A stretch of 64,000 bases of DNA from Acanthopleura granulata. Taxonomy: Eukaryota; Mollusca; Polyplacophora; Chitonida; Chitonidae. Where the stretch lies: NCBI GenBank assembly GCA_016165875.1, contig JABBOT010000080.1, positions 7,050,759 to 7,114,758 on the forward strand, given 5' to 3'. The first letter of the stretch is position 1, and the number at the start of each line of letters is the position of its first letter. A program made the position numbers and the translations under genes. The notes under the pieces are model-generated. The model had not been told where the DNA came from. It saw nothing but the letters and a program-made list of their open reading frames with translations, and did not search any database. Positions 24,150 through 35,930 of the stretch are shown piece after piece.

Positions 24150-27100
24150 CTGTGCACAACACAACAAAAGTACGGCATCAGTAGACAATACATAGTGGAA
24201 TGCGTGCACAACACAAAAACAAGGCATCAATTAACAACAAGAATTCACAAAAATGGTTTAAATAAAACCGAAATACTGATTCGTGTATTGCCTTGTGTCA
24301 TTTTTTGGAGCTGTCACAGTACTCTACACTGCCTGAACATGCCATTCTATGTTTCAAGTTTTAACAGAGATGGTCCAAAATTGAACAGTTAAATAAACTT
24401 TATGTATTTTCTTTAAAATCAAACCCTTGATTCTCACCGTCAATGTCTTTCAGTCTATTCTCCTCTGCAAACTGCCCAGTCTGGACAACTCGTCCTGACA
24501 TTTTCATCAGGTGTGGATCTGGAAATACAGAAATCAAAGTCTGATTAGACAAGTTCCCAGAGGAAACCGAAACCCTCATGAAACAAAGCATGGTTTCATA
24601 AAGGAAACAAAGCATGGTATAATAATGGAAACAAAGCATGGGTATAATAAAGGAAACAAAGCATGGTATAATAATGGAAACAAAGCATGGGTATAATAAA
24701 GGAAACAAAGCATGGTATAATAATGGAAACAAAGCATGGGTATAATAAAGGAAACAAAGCATGGTATAATAAAGGAAACAAAACATAAATTTAATAAAGG
24801 TAACAAAGCATGGTTTAATAAAGAAACAAAGCATGGTTTCAAAAAGGAAACAAAGCATGGTTTCAAAAAGGAAACAAAGCAGTATGTTATAAAGGAAACA
24901 AAGGCTTCACCAATGACAAAAAGAACCATTTCATACAGAAAATAAAGCATGGTTTCACAAAAACAAAACATGGTTTTCCCAATGAAAAAGCCTGCTTGAA
25001 TTTAGAATTTTAATCAAAAATCATTAAAAATCCTAAAATTTAGTATAAAACAGAAATCTCATAGGTTTCACTAATTCTTGACATTTGCTGACTATCCAAA
25101 ATCTACATTCCACGTTTCAACAGCCAAACTGAAGAGTCAACCATGTTATATCCTTTATCATTCCGCATCAGACAAAATCCCCTGCTTTTGACTGGATGGT
25201 AATGGCCACGTGGTAAACAGGTATACCCCTATACCCTGTAGCAGATGCTGTATACGTCTGATGACACAACAGTAGGGAGAACGCCATGACGTAACAGTTA
25301 CAATGTGACGTAACAATGACACCAGCGACACGGCCTCACAAAGGAATGTTGAATGAACATTGTCAAAAACGCTTACAGACCCTATATAGTTTGGTATCCT
25401 TTCACTCAGTAACCATATAAAACTAATACCATCCAGCTCTTACTATTGCCTTCAGTATCAAACCCTTGGACATACAGGCAAAGGTTGATACCTGACACAC
25501 TTTGCTGATTTATATTTGTCTGAATTTAAAAACACCTTTGCAACCAAAGTCCTATTTCCTTTGTCTAAATGGCTTCCTAGACTTTCTAAATATAGATGAT
25601 CACACCCTCCCCAACTCTTGTCATAAAAAGAACTTATTTATTTATTCATTTATTTGATCGATGTTTTACTCCATACTCAAGAATATTTCACTTATACAAC
25701 AGCTGCCAGCACTATGGAGGGAGGAAGCCAGTCAGACCCTAGTGGAAACCCACGACCATCTGCAAGTCTCTGGCAGACCTTCCTATACAGAAAGAATTAA
25801 ACCTGGGATGATACATGCCCTACTCCTTTCAGTCACAAAAAAGACAGAAACTAGAGCCTATAGGCACTGAAATGTATTCTATGATGAATGCTCAGATTTC
25901 TTGCATGTAGATAACTGTTGTCTGGCCTCTGTTTATGATCAAGACATTAAAGTAAATCTATCATAATTTAGCACTTTTATCCATCAACTGTTTGTTGTGC
26001 AAGCTAGGAGGTTTGAGAATTGTTTTATGAGGAAAGAAATATACTAATTAGTGATAAACATTTAACTTGTTGCCTGCAGGCGGGGGATTTCACCCTTACT
26101 GGCCTAAGCGACAATAACTCTTCGGTTCTTAGTTTCACGTTGATGGGAAACAAAATGACAAAAAAGAAACACAAAATCGGTTCCATGAAAGAAAGTGATT
26201 AAAAACTAAGATAAAGTCAGAATATAATTAATTGATATACCATAATTTACATACCAGTAGTCTAACTCTTTGACATTCTAAGCAGCATCCATATATGAAT
26301 GTCTACCCTAAGAAAGGGGCTTTATTGTTTATGGCAGATGCACACAGGTATGGATCTGTACCATTCTTGAATATGACATCTGCATTGAAATTCCTTGAAA
26401 AATGATTTAAGAGTCACTTGACATAACCACTGGCACTCGGTAAGGCCGGCCTAAAAGCCAGTTTCTTCTGTCAGCCGATCTGAGATTGGTTCTGGGTATT
26501 CCAGCAAAATGGCAATAGGTATCGAATCAAACTCTCTACAGATTGACTGTTCTTGATTTTCTCTATTCACCGGCATACAATACGTCAATATTAAAGCAAT
26601 ATTTGTTGAGTTATCATATTGTATGGCACGCATGGTGGCTTGAACCGCCGATGGTCCAAGATGGCGGCTGATGATAAAGCTCTGTACATGGGGCCTGTAC
26701 ATGGGGCCTGAACATGGGGCCTGAACATGGGGCCTGAACATAGAAATAACCATAAAAACAACAACAACAAAAATAATCACACCGCTAACACTGTCAAAAC
26801 ATGGCACTAAGTAACTTAAGGATTATTTTCATTCATGCATTTAACAAAGATTTGTCCTCTGAATCATTTACCTTTCACAAACTGACAGTCTCACAAAAAC
26901 AACAAAATATTCCTTCATGTGGAGGAGAAAAAATGACACTTTTAAATCTCAAATTCATTTTACGCAATTTTTACTTCACATCTCCTAACTCTAATATTTT
27001 CTAAAAAGAACATGTAGCAAAAGTGAACACCAGAAAGGTTACATATGCGCATCATCTTTAGAACTATTTGTTATTGGTTGTTCTTTGGTCAGCAACTTCT

Positions 27101-30100
27101 AGTCTGAGAGCTGGGAATATAATGCATTGCTATGCATGCGCATAGAATACCTAAAGAAAAAAGATGTGGGATGCAGGGTTAATGAGCTGACTTACCTGTG
27201 GCTAACTTTACAATACACTTCCCACTCAGTTCCACGCTCTCTGCTGACTCGAAGAACATGGCCCGAAACTCAAGAACAGAAGAAGCAACAACAAAATAAC
27301 ATTATTATTGGAAGATTGTGTTTTGAAAAAAACGGGGAATTCAGAAATAATTTTTGTTGTCAGTAATTCACATATCATCGACAGGCATTCACATTTACAT
27401 TATATACAGTGTGTCATTCAATTTGCATCGATTCAAATTGATTTACATTCAGTCGGAATAGATTTTCCATTGACACACAAACATGCAACGCGCCTTGATT
27501 CGGATTGACGTGGACACACCGGATTCAGTCCCATGCAGATGCGAAAGTGGTATTTGGCGGGACTTCCTTCCTAATGATCTCAAGGTGCTTTCGACACAGA
27601 TCAAAAAATCTGTGACTTGCGCACATGCGCACCAAACTAAGTTTAGGGGGATGGAACCACGTCACACTACTGAACTGAATCAAATTGAATCGAATCATAT
27701 GTGGTTTGAAATCAACTGACATTCATAACTGAACGTGCTGTGTCGACAACCATATTCAATGAGTGACCATTTTGTTTTGGTGTGTCAATGGTAAAAGTGT
27801 ACCTATGGGGGCAGAGGGGCAGAGGGGGTGATGCAGGGGCTGGAGTGGCACAACATCAAAAGATACAATAAGGAAATGAAAATTCCATGACTCAATTATT
27901 GCACTGTCTCATAATATGATTTACTTTTTTATTTTAATATTTGCTTGGTGTTTTCACAAATTATTTACTTACATAGTCTAGTCCTGTGATAACAATGCTG
28001 TCTAAATGCTTCTCAAAAACTACATGTAATCCTTAGAGCTCATATTGCACTTGTGACCAGTGCCTGAACTCTTTATATAACAAACAGAATACTGTACGTG
28101 CCAGCTGCCATGATTAAAATTTGAAGATAAAAAATTGTGTTTGCGGTCAAGGCTATGAGTCAGGGCAAAGCTTGTATAATGAGCTTGTGAGTCTCACGTC
28201 ATCACAGTTCCAAGGGCTCATTCCACAAAGCCACTTCTGCCTCAATTCAAAACCTTGTCACAAGGCAACAGTTTTTGACACTGTTGACTGAAATGTTGAC
28301 TCTTCTGTTCGCAGATAACTCTGAAGAAGTGGTAAAAATTTTACACGCCTTGAAACTAGGAATAAGCTCTAAAACTGGCTCCTGATCTAAGGGTATGCTA
28401 AAATGTAGATCAAACGTCAAAGAATGTGATAAATATCTTGGTGAATGTATGTATGTATGTATGTATGTATGTATGTATGTATGCTTGGGTTTTACGTTGT
28501 ACCCAACAATTTTTGAGTCATGTGATGATGAGGAGTCCTTAGAATGTTTTTTTTTTTTTTTTTGGAATATGCTATGTATACTTGTGGCAGGGTGAGTCCA
28601 TGCTGCCAACATGCTGCCGTTACTGGAACATTATGCCGAAGACACCACACATGACACCAAACCATCACATTATACCGACACTGGGCAGACCAGTCCCGTT
28701 TCCTTGCTCTAACCTCCAAATGCCAAGGCCCAAGTGAAGCAGCTACAAGTATCATGTTTAAAGTCTCTGGTATGACCTGATTCGGGATTGATCCTGGATC
28801 TCCCAACATTGAGGTAGACGCTCTATCCACTAGGCCACCAAGGCGGTCATAATATCTGGCCGGAAGGAAGCCAGCATGAGCTGGACTTGAACTCACAGCA
28901 ACCCATTGGTGAGAGGCTCCTGGATCATTATGCTGTGCTAGCGCACTAACCAACTGGGCCACAGAGGTCCCTATCCTGATGATAAATCAGAGCTGAACAC
29001 AGCAGAGTTGTTATTAAAACTGCACAACGAAAAATAAAAAAAAAAAAGAATTCAGTGCAGGTGCATTACAATAAATCAGTGATAACCAATTATAAAACAC
29101 GGAGTTTTAAAATTACCTTCCCATAATCTTCGCTTTTCAAAAATCCATCCTCGGGTGCCTGACAAGGCAAGAATAATATCCATAATACAATATCCCTCAA
29201 GTCTTTCTACTAAGCTCTTGAAACCTTTTCAGGCACTGTTTAAAAAAAAAACAACTTTTTTTCCTCAATATTTCGAGTAAACCATTAATTTCAGAGATTT
29301 CCTTGATAAACTGTTCTTTAATTTCACTGTCTCCTTCTGACTTTGCGTGGCTCAAATGTAACAAGTAATGAGTGGGATGCACACAATCCCATTAAAGAAC
29401 TTAACAGTTTGAACACATGAATTGTAACTGGCTATTCTCAGTCGGTTCAGAAATCTGATAAAAATCACTCCAATGTACATGTACCTGTATGATATTGTTA
29501 TCTGAAGTTTAACTTCTAGTCCCATCAATTCGCTCAATTTTGCTCTTTCCAACTGGTTGCCATGGAAACCAGAAATTTGACTGAATAAACCTAAACAGCA
29601 AGTGTACTATGTTGCTATGATCAAACTTTCCACCTGATTGGTATCAAACAGTACCAAAACTTCATCCAAATGAGCTGGCACGGGCCCCTTTTGAGGCAAT
29701 AAATTAACCATGAACAAATAACCTGCAACTGAAGGCATAAGATACCTTTTCTGCCGAGAAAATATCCTGGATATGTTCTGTTTTCACTGCACCAGGCCAC
29801 AGCGACACATAGGCTACGTTATGTTTGCGAAGTTCCACAGCACAATCTGCTGCCATACGATCACACTGGAGAACAGAAATCGATATTATTATCATTATCT
29901 TTTTCTTCACCATTTTCATTTCCATAGAAAATAAATATATACCCTTAACAGATTAAATATATTTCTGACACCTTAGCTAATTCTCTTACTCAGTATTGCC
30001 AAGTGAGAAAGTAGCAGAAAGATGAACCATTTTTAGGTCTTGGATTTCATCCATAACAATAGTCTACCTGAACAGTAAAAGAATTTCTCTTGGCAGCTAC

Positions 30101-33100
30101 ATACAATCTGATTTCAGCAGTGCTGTCAATGATGAACTTACAGCCTCTTTTCCAATTCCGTATATGGGGCTGATAAAATATCCGATGCCACCAGCTGAGG
30201 AGATGTTGACAATGAGGCCTTGTTTGCGGGGAACCATGAGACGAGCGGCGTGTACTGTACAGATGTAGTGATTCCTGGCGGAAGAAAAGAAGGACAAATT
30301 AGCTGGTCTGTGAGGTCCTTATCATAAGCGCATGCTCTAAACCAGTTGTCACCTCTTCCTTTTTCCTGCACACAGGAAAGGATTTTCTTTCTTCAGCTGT
30401 TTAGGGTGAAATTCACTTTCAACATTATTTTGAATGATGCGATGAAGAGGTCTCCGTGGCCTAGGTGGTTAGTGCGCTAATGCATCATTATGACCCAGGT
30501 GCCTCTTACCAACGCGGTTGCCATGAGTTCAAGTCCAGCTCATGTTGGCTTCTTCTTCGGCCATGCGTGGGAAGGTCTGCCAGCATCCTGCCAATGGTCG
30601 TGGGTTTTCCCCTTGCTTTGCCCAGTTTCCTTGCTCCATAGTGCTGCCAGTCCCCGTATAAGTGAAATATTCTTGATTATGGTGTAAAATGCCAACCATA
30701 TAAATAAATACATGATGATGTCTGCTAATACTTGTGGCTGGCTGGTCTCAGTGCTTCCATATTTGCAGTATTGCTTTTCACTGTATCTCTTCAACCTTTA
30801 TTGTTTATTCAGGGACATTTTAAGGGATTAATTCTTTGTAGACTTATCCCTTGTTTCACTGAGCAAAGTAGTAATGATGCCTTAATCTCACTGAAAGTTG
30901 TCATTCCATATACAAAAAAAGTTGAGGAATTACTTGATATTAAGGTAATATCGTTTCCTTCACAAGAGGGATATCACTCAACTTTGCAAGTTCCTATGCT
31001 CATATGTTTAAATGCTGTCTTATGTTTTGAAAAAAAAAAAAAGACATGACGTCTGTCTCACTGTTAAAAGCACAGACATGACACCTGTCTCACTGTCAAA
31101 AACACAGACATGACACCTGTCTTAATATTCTGACACCATTACTTGGCCTCCACCTGACTTGGTCTAGACTCCACTCTTTAACCTCTCTAACTCTCATCAA
31201 AATGCAACATTCTTGTCCAGGATTCTGACAACAGAATGATGACATAACAGCCTGAACAAGAATATGGCAACTTTCCTGCAGTATACATGTAGGTGTGGAC
31301 TCGAAACCTAGAGATTGCTGGTCCAAATCCCCTACTGGTAAGCCTAGTCACATTTAGCACACATACTTGCAATGAGGTTCTCTGGCTCTCCACAAAGGGA
31401 TACAAATCTCCTAACTCATTGAACAGCAGTGTCATCTGCCTACTTCAATATTAAACAATGCTGACCATGGTAACTCATGAGGACTTGGGTTATTGGAATC
31501 ACTGATATTGTTTTTCAAGTAGGCCGAACCTATGGACTCCATTCAGAGCAACACCACTGTGCTCACAAGCCCCACCCAAACCCCACGCACCCACTTGACG
31601 TACCTCAGTCCCACATTGTTCACCTCATCCCACACTGTGGTCGGCTGCTCCCAGAACGGCTTGCCATAGTTGTCCATCAGGGTCTGAAGATGTGCGGCAT
31701 ATCAACGTTTTATACACTCTTCCACAACCTTAGGGGTTTCATTAAATATTTGTAAAGACTTTAATACATATCTGTCCCAGTATGTGTACGTGTATGTCTG
31801 TATTCTTGTGTTATAAGGTCAACCTGAAAAATTTTTCATTTATATGACGAAGAGTTCTTAGGATGAACATATACTGTGTCTTCTTGTGGCACGTTGAGTC
31901 TATGCTGCCAAAGTGCTGCCGCCACTGAAGCATCATGCTGAAGACACCAGACAAGATACCCTACCCAGCACCATTATACTGACACTGGGCCGACTAGTCT
32001 TGTTTCCTTGTTCTAGCCTTTCATTACTGAGGGCCAAGCAAGGCAGCAACAAAAATACCATTTTTTAAGTCTCTGGTAAGACCTGATCCGGGATTGATCC
32101 TGGATCTTCTTACCACAAGGTGGATACTCTAACCACCATGCCACCCAGGCGGTTGTCACAATATGTGTGAGTATCTTCTTACTGGTTATAGTCACAATTT
32201 TGTAATACCTCAGGGAATAAAATATGGATAGATAATAAATAAATAAATAAATCTTACTGGTACTGTTGCTGAATGATCTGGACAATTGACATGTACTGCT
32301 AGAGATCATGAACCACTTTCATGAAGTGCACTTAGCAAAAGACATATTTCCTGAACTGTCAAGATGACGTATCTTGTACAGATATGAAGCGCACTTAACT
32401 AAGGGCTACTTAGCACTAAGTATACTTCATGAAACTGGTGCCAGGCACCTGAGTGAGGTACAGTTCCTATTTTAAAATTCTAATTTAAAATTCAATGTGA
32501 TCTGATTAGACAATATTTCCAGGCTATTTCCAAGGTGCAGCCAAGTAGTCCAGATGTTCACGATTATAACATGTGCATGGGTAAAGTACTTAATTGAGCA
32601 CAGCTCATCAGTGAGGTGATGAAATCATGAACTAGGGATACCCTGACTCCAGAGTAGGCATTGTTGACGAGGACATCAAGTCGGCCATCCTGTTCTCTCT
32701 TGACCTTCTCAAACAGCTTCTCAATGTCGCCGTCTTTAGAGTGGTCACACTGCACAGGTATACACTGGCCACCGCGGGCCTCAATCTGCGAGGAGAGAGA
32801 AAAGAACAACCAATATAACAGGGGTTTTACGAGCCATTTCTTTTTACAAATTCAATCTGAGCAGACCAGGAAACTCAATATTTTTTCATCATCAATGTAT
32901 AAAAAAAACAAAACTCAATTTTCTGATGTTTCTCATTGTGGTTACCACAAAAAGAAAGTGGCAAGAAAAACCCTACATGTCAAACCAAGACAATGGCACA
33001 TATGGTAACCAAGTTGATAAGCAGGAAGATAACCCAGGCAGTAACCATAATGGTAACCAAGATGACAACATAAATGGTAAACATAGTGGTAACCAAACTG

Positions 33101-34067
33101 GTATCCAAGATGATAAATCAAGAAGATAACCAGGATTATGTTAAAGAACTTGAAGACAACCAAAATAAAGATGATAACCAAAGACTTCACAAGCAATTTT
33201 CTATTCAATAACCCTGCCAAAGGACAGGCACTTTGGTATGACCCAATCCTGGGACGGCTTTTTCTTGAGGAGAAGTTGCCTCTTATTTTCAAAAGAACGA
33301 TTATGGATTTATGTCAAAAACTCAACATATCAGCCATGATAATCTTGACTTTAAAGGGTTGATCAGCATTAGTTGTCACTGACTTACCTCCTGTGCTGTG
33401 GCCTGCAAGGAGCCTCTGATTTTGGCACCTGATGTAGAATCCAGAGTGCGGCCTACGGCCAAACAAACATCATAACTTGAAGTGCAGCTTGATTGATTTA
33501 TTTATTTGATTGGGGTTTTTCACACCATGCTCAAGAATATTTCACTTAGGAACGTGGGAGGAACGTGGCCAGAGGTCGGGGGAAGCCCACGACAATCCGC
33601 AGGGTGCTGATAGACCTTCCCACGAACGACAGGAAGAGGAAGCTTGAACTCACAACGACAGCATTGGTAAGAGGCTCCTGCTGCAGCTTGCAGCAGGGTG
33701 AGCTGGGCTAGGTGTCCTCAAAACTCAACAGATGACAAAATGTAAATGCTTATCAATACTGCTGCACTTTAGTGAATTTCCTTGTTATACTTGGATGATA
33801 AAGATTAGCGCGAAATGTCTATGGCCATCTAATTTATAACTTGGGCAGCATCTGATACAAATACATATGTATTATACATATTAATTTCTGTGTTAGATGA
33901 GGGGTTCACATAAATGAACTTCATTGTCTAACTTAATTAGAAATGATACCAGTGATATAAACTGTTGCTCCGGCCTCCCCCAGCTGAAGTGCGATGCCAC
34001 GCCCGATTCCGCGAGATGCACCCGTCACAATACACACTTTCCCGCACATGACTTTGGGGGCAGCCAT
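24016..34067 (-). CDS. DHRS1: DHRS1-like short-chain dehydrogenase/reductase, 10 coding exons
   Basis: The coding exons, in transcription order, are 34067-33950, 33452-33388, 32785-32642, 31683-31604, 30274-30142, 29865-29746, 29158-29117, 27268-27196, 24518-24438 and 24149-24016. All introns are GT-AG and every phase matches, giving 990 nt and 329 aa (vertebrate DHRS1 is about 313 aa). The product should be a single-domain NAD(P)(H)-dependent SDR. The Rossmann motif TGASRGIG is at residues 15-22, NNAY at 102-105, the catalytic serine is probably S161 in NISSAGG, and YGIGK (Y174, K178) is the catalytic pair. Similarity to the DHRS1 family continues through VSLWPG and [11 protein letters not shown] to a hydrophobic C-terminus. 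Vertebrate DHRS1 is associated with the ER and reduces steroids and xenobiotic carbonyls; the substrate here is unknown. An acceptor-like ttgcag just before the ATG suggests a separate 5'UTR exon. AATAAA is seen on the minus strand near 23855-23850. No disabling mutation was found. Confidence 0.93.
24438..24518 (-). CDS. DHRS1: DHRS1-like exon 9
   Basis: Encodes residues 259-285. [20 protein letters not shown] corresponds to the family's late beta-strand and the R-L-x-D-x-D-G motif. Acceptor TTTCCAG, donor ACG|GTGAGA. Confidence 0.9.
24582..24972. repeat. ~23-bp tandem repeat in DHRS1-like intron 8
   Basis: About 16 copies of a unit containing ggaaacaaagcatgg occur. The left half alternates two variants (ggtataataat and gggtataataaa), making a higher-order unit of about 47 bp. 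The right half is more degenerate. The unit is stop-free in several frames, which produces long but meaningless open frames on both strands. Confidence 0.9.
25634..25792 (-). mobile_element. SINE family 1 in DHRS1-like intron 8
   Basis: Same orientation as the gene. It runs from (TTTA)n and gatcgatgttttactccata through a middle damaged by substitutions to ggcagaccttcc. The tRNA-like head is missing. Confidence 0.75.
26687..26742. repeat. 14-bp tandem repeat, 4 copies
   Basis: Four near-identical copies of acatggggcctgaa/t lie in DHRS1-like intron 8. Confidence 0.85.
27196..27268 (-). CDS. DHRS1: DHRS1-like exon 8
   Basis: Encodes residues 235-258. [17 protein letters not shown] matches the family segment just after the substrate loop. 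Acceptor TTCTTGAG, donor ACAG|GTAAGT. Confidence 0.9.
28443..28849 (-). mobile_element. tRNA-derived SINE (family 2), complete
   Basis: This is the most complete family-2 copy. In sense (minus) order: the tRNA-like head with A-box region gtggcctagtggatagagcg and B-box region ggatcaatcccg; aggtcataccagagacttta; ggttagagcaaggaaacggg; ggtgtcttcggcataatgtt; gcagcatggactcaccctgc; an A-rich spacer; ggactcctcatcatcacatg; attgttgggtacaacgtaaa; and a (CATA)n tail at 28445-28484. It lies in DHRS1-like intron 7. Confidence 0.88.
28856..28971 (-). mobile_element. SINE family 1, 5' (head) fragment next to family 2
   Basis: Head-side fragment in antisense: ggaagccagcatgagctgga, the B-box region ttgaactcacagcaaccc, and A-box end gggccacagaggtccc. 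The tail is missing and the fragment directly follows the head of the family-2 copy, so the family-2 element probably inserted into it or beside it. Confidence 0.8.
29117..29158 (-). CDS. DHRS1: DHRS1-like exon 7 (14-codon exon)
   Basis: A 42-nt phase-0 exon, [14 protein letters not shown], with acceptor TTGTCAG and donor AAG|GTAATT. It falls in the variable substrate-loop region of SDRs, where family members differ in length. It could be skipped without a frameshift. Confidence 0.8.
29746..29865 (-). CDS. DHRS1: DHRS1-like exon 6
   Basis: Encodes residues 181-220: [15 protein letters not shown], then [11 protein letters not shown], the SDR post-catalytic PG motif that contacts the nicotinamide. 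Phase 0 at both ends. Confidence 0.92.
30142..30274 (-). CDS. DHRS1: DHRS1-like exon 5 (active site)
   Basis: Encodes residues 137-180 with the catalytic serine region NISSAGG and the YGIGK active-site pair. Serine 161 lies 13 residues before Tyr174, the classical SDR spacing. Donor GCT|GTAAGT. Confidence 0.93.
30446..30709 (+). mobile_element. SINE family 1, full length, in DHRS1-like intron 4
   Basis: A complete copy opposite to the gene. Head gtctccgtggcctaggtggt, B-box region ccatgagttcaagtccagct, middle tgggaaggtctgccagcatc, tail gtgaaatattcttgattatg, ending in an A/T tail. Confidence 0.88.
31604..31683 (-). CDS. DHRS1: DHRS1-like exon 4
   Basis: Encodes residues 110-135. The motif PFWEQP and the segment [10 protein letters not shown] match the DHRS1 family and carry the conserved helix-4 asparagine. 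Acceptor TTCAG, donor GAG|GTACGT. Confidence 0.92.
31779..32155 (-). mobile_element. tRNA-derived SINE (family 2), near complete, in DHRS1-like intron 3
   Basis: Same block order as the 28443-28849 copy, from the acttatatgacgaagag-like block to the head ggcatggtggttagagtatc with the B-box region ggatcaatcccggatc. The CATA tail is degraded to gtatgtgtacgtgtatg. Confidence 0.82.
32642..32785 (-). CDS. DHRS1: DHRS1-like exon 3
   Basis: Encodes residues 62-109, including C-D-H-S at the adenine-binding position and the structural motif LVNNAYSG. Acceptor TCGCAG, donor AGG|GTATCC. Starts and ends in phase 0. Confidence 0.92.
33000..33185. repeat. Degenerate ~18-bp repeat (ggtaaccaa/gatgataacc)
   Basis: In DHRS1-like intron 2, ggtaaccaagatgataa-type motifs recur about ten times with drifting spacing. 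It is open in some frames but shows no gene. Confidence 0.6.
33388..33452 (-). CDS. DHRS1: DHRS1-like exon 2
   Basis: Encodes the end of beta-2 and the cofactor-selecting turn (T-G-R-T-L-D), then residues to 61. Acceptor CCGTAG, donor GAG|GTAAGT. Confidence 0.88.
33491..33682 (-). mobile_element. SINE family 1, degraded, in DHRS1-like intron 1
   Basis: (TTTA)n, cacaccatgctcaagaatat, a deletion across the gccagcat block, cccacgacaatccgcagggt, and a damaged B-box region gcttgaactcacaacgac. Confidence 0.75.
33950..34067 (-). CDS. DHRS1: DHRS1-like exon 1
   Basis: Encodes residues 1-39 and the first base of codon 40. Contains the start MAAPKV and the nucleotide-binding motif TGASRGIG. The donor is CTG|GTATCA. 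This ATG is the first in frame and is preceded by an acceptor-like site about 9 bp upstream. Confidence 0.9.
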
Positions 34068-34260
34068 TTTTCAATCTGCAATTTACAGAAATACAAAAAA
34101 GACATTAAACACCAACAACAATAATATACAGCTGTGGAGTTCGCAACATTTCACATGTGGGCCATTTCATATAAGACCAGAGCAATTCATATTAAACAAT
34201 GCCAAAAGGGGGCTAACCATTCCCCATTTCACAATGCAACAGACATAATAAACTATCCAC

Positions 34261-34455
34261 TATTTATTTATTTGATTGCTGTCTTATGCCATACTCAAGA
34301 ATATTTCACTTACATGATGGCAATCTGTATTATGGTGGAAAGAAACTGGGAAGAGCCTGGGGGAATCTCACGGTCATCCACAGGTAGCTGGAGGACCTTA
34401 ATTCCCATGTATGGCCAGAGAGATAGCCAGCATGAGTTGACTTCAACTCACAGTG
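34261..34455 (-). mobile_element. SINE family 1, upstream of the DHRS1-like gene
   Basis: The antisense copy has tail gattgctgtcttatgccata, middle cacggtcatccacaggtagc and a B-box-side remnant cttcaactcacagtg. The A-box end is missing. It lies about 200 bp upstream of the ATG. Confidence 0.78.
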
Positions 34456-35930
34456 AAAAAAGAGGAACTGTGTACTCCTGTGAGAATTATGTTTTTTAAC
34501 AAATCTATCCATCCAGATAGAGCCCTTGAAATATTCACTTCAAGTTCATATTAAATAAGCTAGACAGCTGTGTCGACTGCACGACAGGAATTCCTTTGCT
34601 GGTGGATAAACAATTCCTCATGGATATGGTAAAAGTATAGGCAGTCACACATAATTCAATCCATTCTGTGCCTTTTATGTGTCTGTGTGACATCTGAGAC
34701 TCTACATTGGCTCTACGCCTGTTTTAAGTGGAGAACTCATTGAAACACACTCATTGAAAAAAATCAGAAGAGAGCTCTATCCTTGAGTCGCCAAAGTCTG
34801 TAATGTTAAAAGAATGGCACGAATGACCATGTCCTTTTGTTTATCTACTGTATAAAGTGTTCTGCTCATTCGCAATTATGAGCAACTCGAAATCGCTATC
34901 TGACTTTTTAACATTCATTTGATTAATATTTTCACCATATTCAGAATGCAATTTAACACCTCAAGTCTCTCTCTACATATATCTTTTTGAGGTGAATTTA
35001 TCAAACGGTCTTTACAGTATGTGCAGTTAGAGTTATACATGTAACTGCACACAGTGTTCATGTCGCTGAGAATGCAAGTATTTTGGCTTGAAAATTTTTT
35101 CAGGGACAGACTTTAAACTGGCCCCATAAAGTGGATAAATCAATCAGATTCATGCAAACTGTGTCGCCTGAAAAAATCCTAACTTATGGCCAAATACAAA
35201 AATGCATTTTATGTGCGATTTGCAGTCTTCGTAAACCCAGGAAGCTGTCTGCCTAACATTACGACCGCTTTAAGAAACAGCCCCCAAGTGAATACTGCAA
35301 TGCGCCTCCATGCTTTATTGCATGCCCAGTTTTCGATGCCTTAGCTTTCATAATCCGAAATAACTTGATTCTGTATTGCTTTCGGGCTGTATTTACACGA
35401 ACCTCCTTTCACTGCTTCATGTCGACGTTTCTGCCAGAGATAAGTCATTGTCACGAACTACTAGTCACAAAATGAAGCAGAACTTTAATTTACCTATCCT
35501 GGGGTCCGAATCTGCATACACGAGTCCGGTCACACACAAACCATGTCACATCGCGATACTGACGACATGAATATGCATGTAGCAGACAGTTCGAGATGGA
35601 ACGTTCACTGCTTTGGCTATCAGTCAGTCCATTGTCTGTCCGACCTGAAGTTTTCCACACATTTTTGATTACCGGTCCCTTTTAATTCAGTGAGCTAAAT
35701 GATTCCCCTCATTATTTAACATTCTGACATCTACCTCGTCGGTCTACTGAATGATTCATATCGGAAATGTATAACATTGATACCGTAGGAGGCCTGCATG
35801 TACATTAATTGAACGTTATTGAATCAGTATATATAGTATTTCGAACTGAAACTTGGGACATGTATGCGTTAGGAGTACTGGTATTTGAATTTATTTAAGT
35901 CTTCTTCATTCTGAGGTATCGTGATAATAC
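34456..35930. other. Upstream region of the DHRS1-like gene
   Basis: No coding exon was supported. If the gene has an untranslated first exon, as the acceptor just before its ATG suggests, that exon and the promoter should lie in this stretch or shortly beyond. No unambiguous TATA box or other core element was found. Confidence 0.35.

Noticed and set aside
24400..24971. Long open frames (up to 152 codons) on the minus strand and 61-69 codons on the plus strand
   Set aside because: They are produced by a stop-free 23-bp tandem repeat inside a DHRS1-like intron, and only the 24438-24518 part is a real exon.
26451..26807. 118-codon minus-strand open frame in DHRS1-like intron 8
   Set aside because: It runs through the 14-bp repeat, shows no similarity to SDR proteins, and the flanking exons 8 and 9 already join in phase without it.
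28492..28962. 156-codon minus-strand open frame
   Set aside because: It is entirely within SINE families 2 and 1 (28443-28971).
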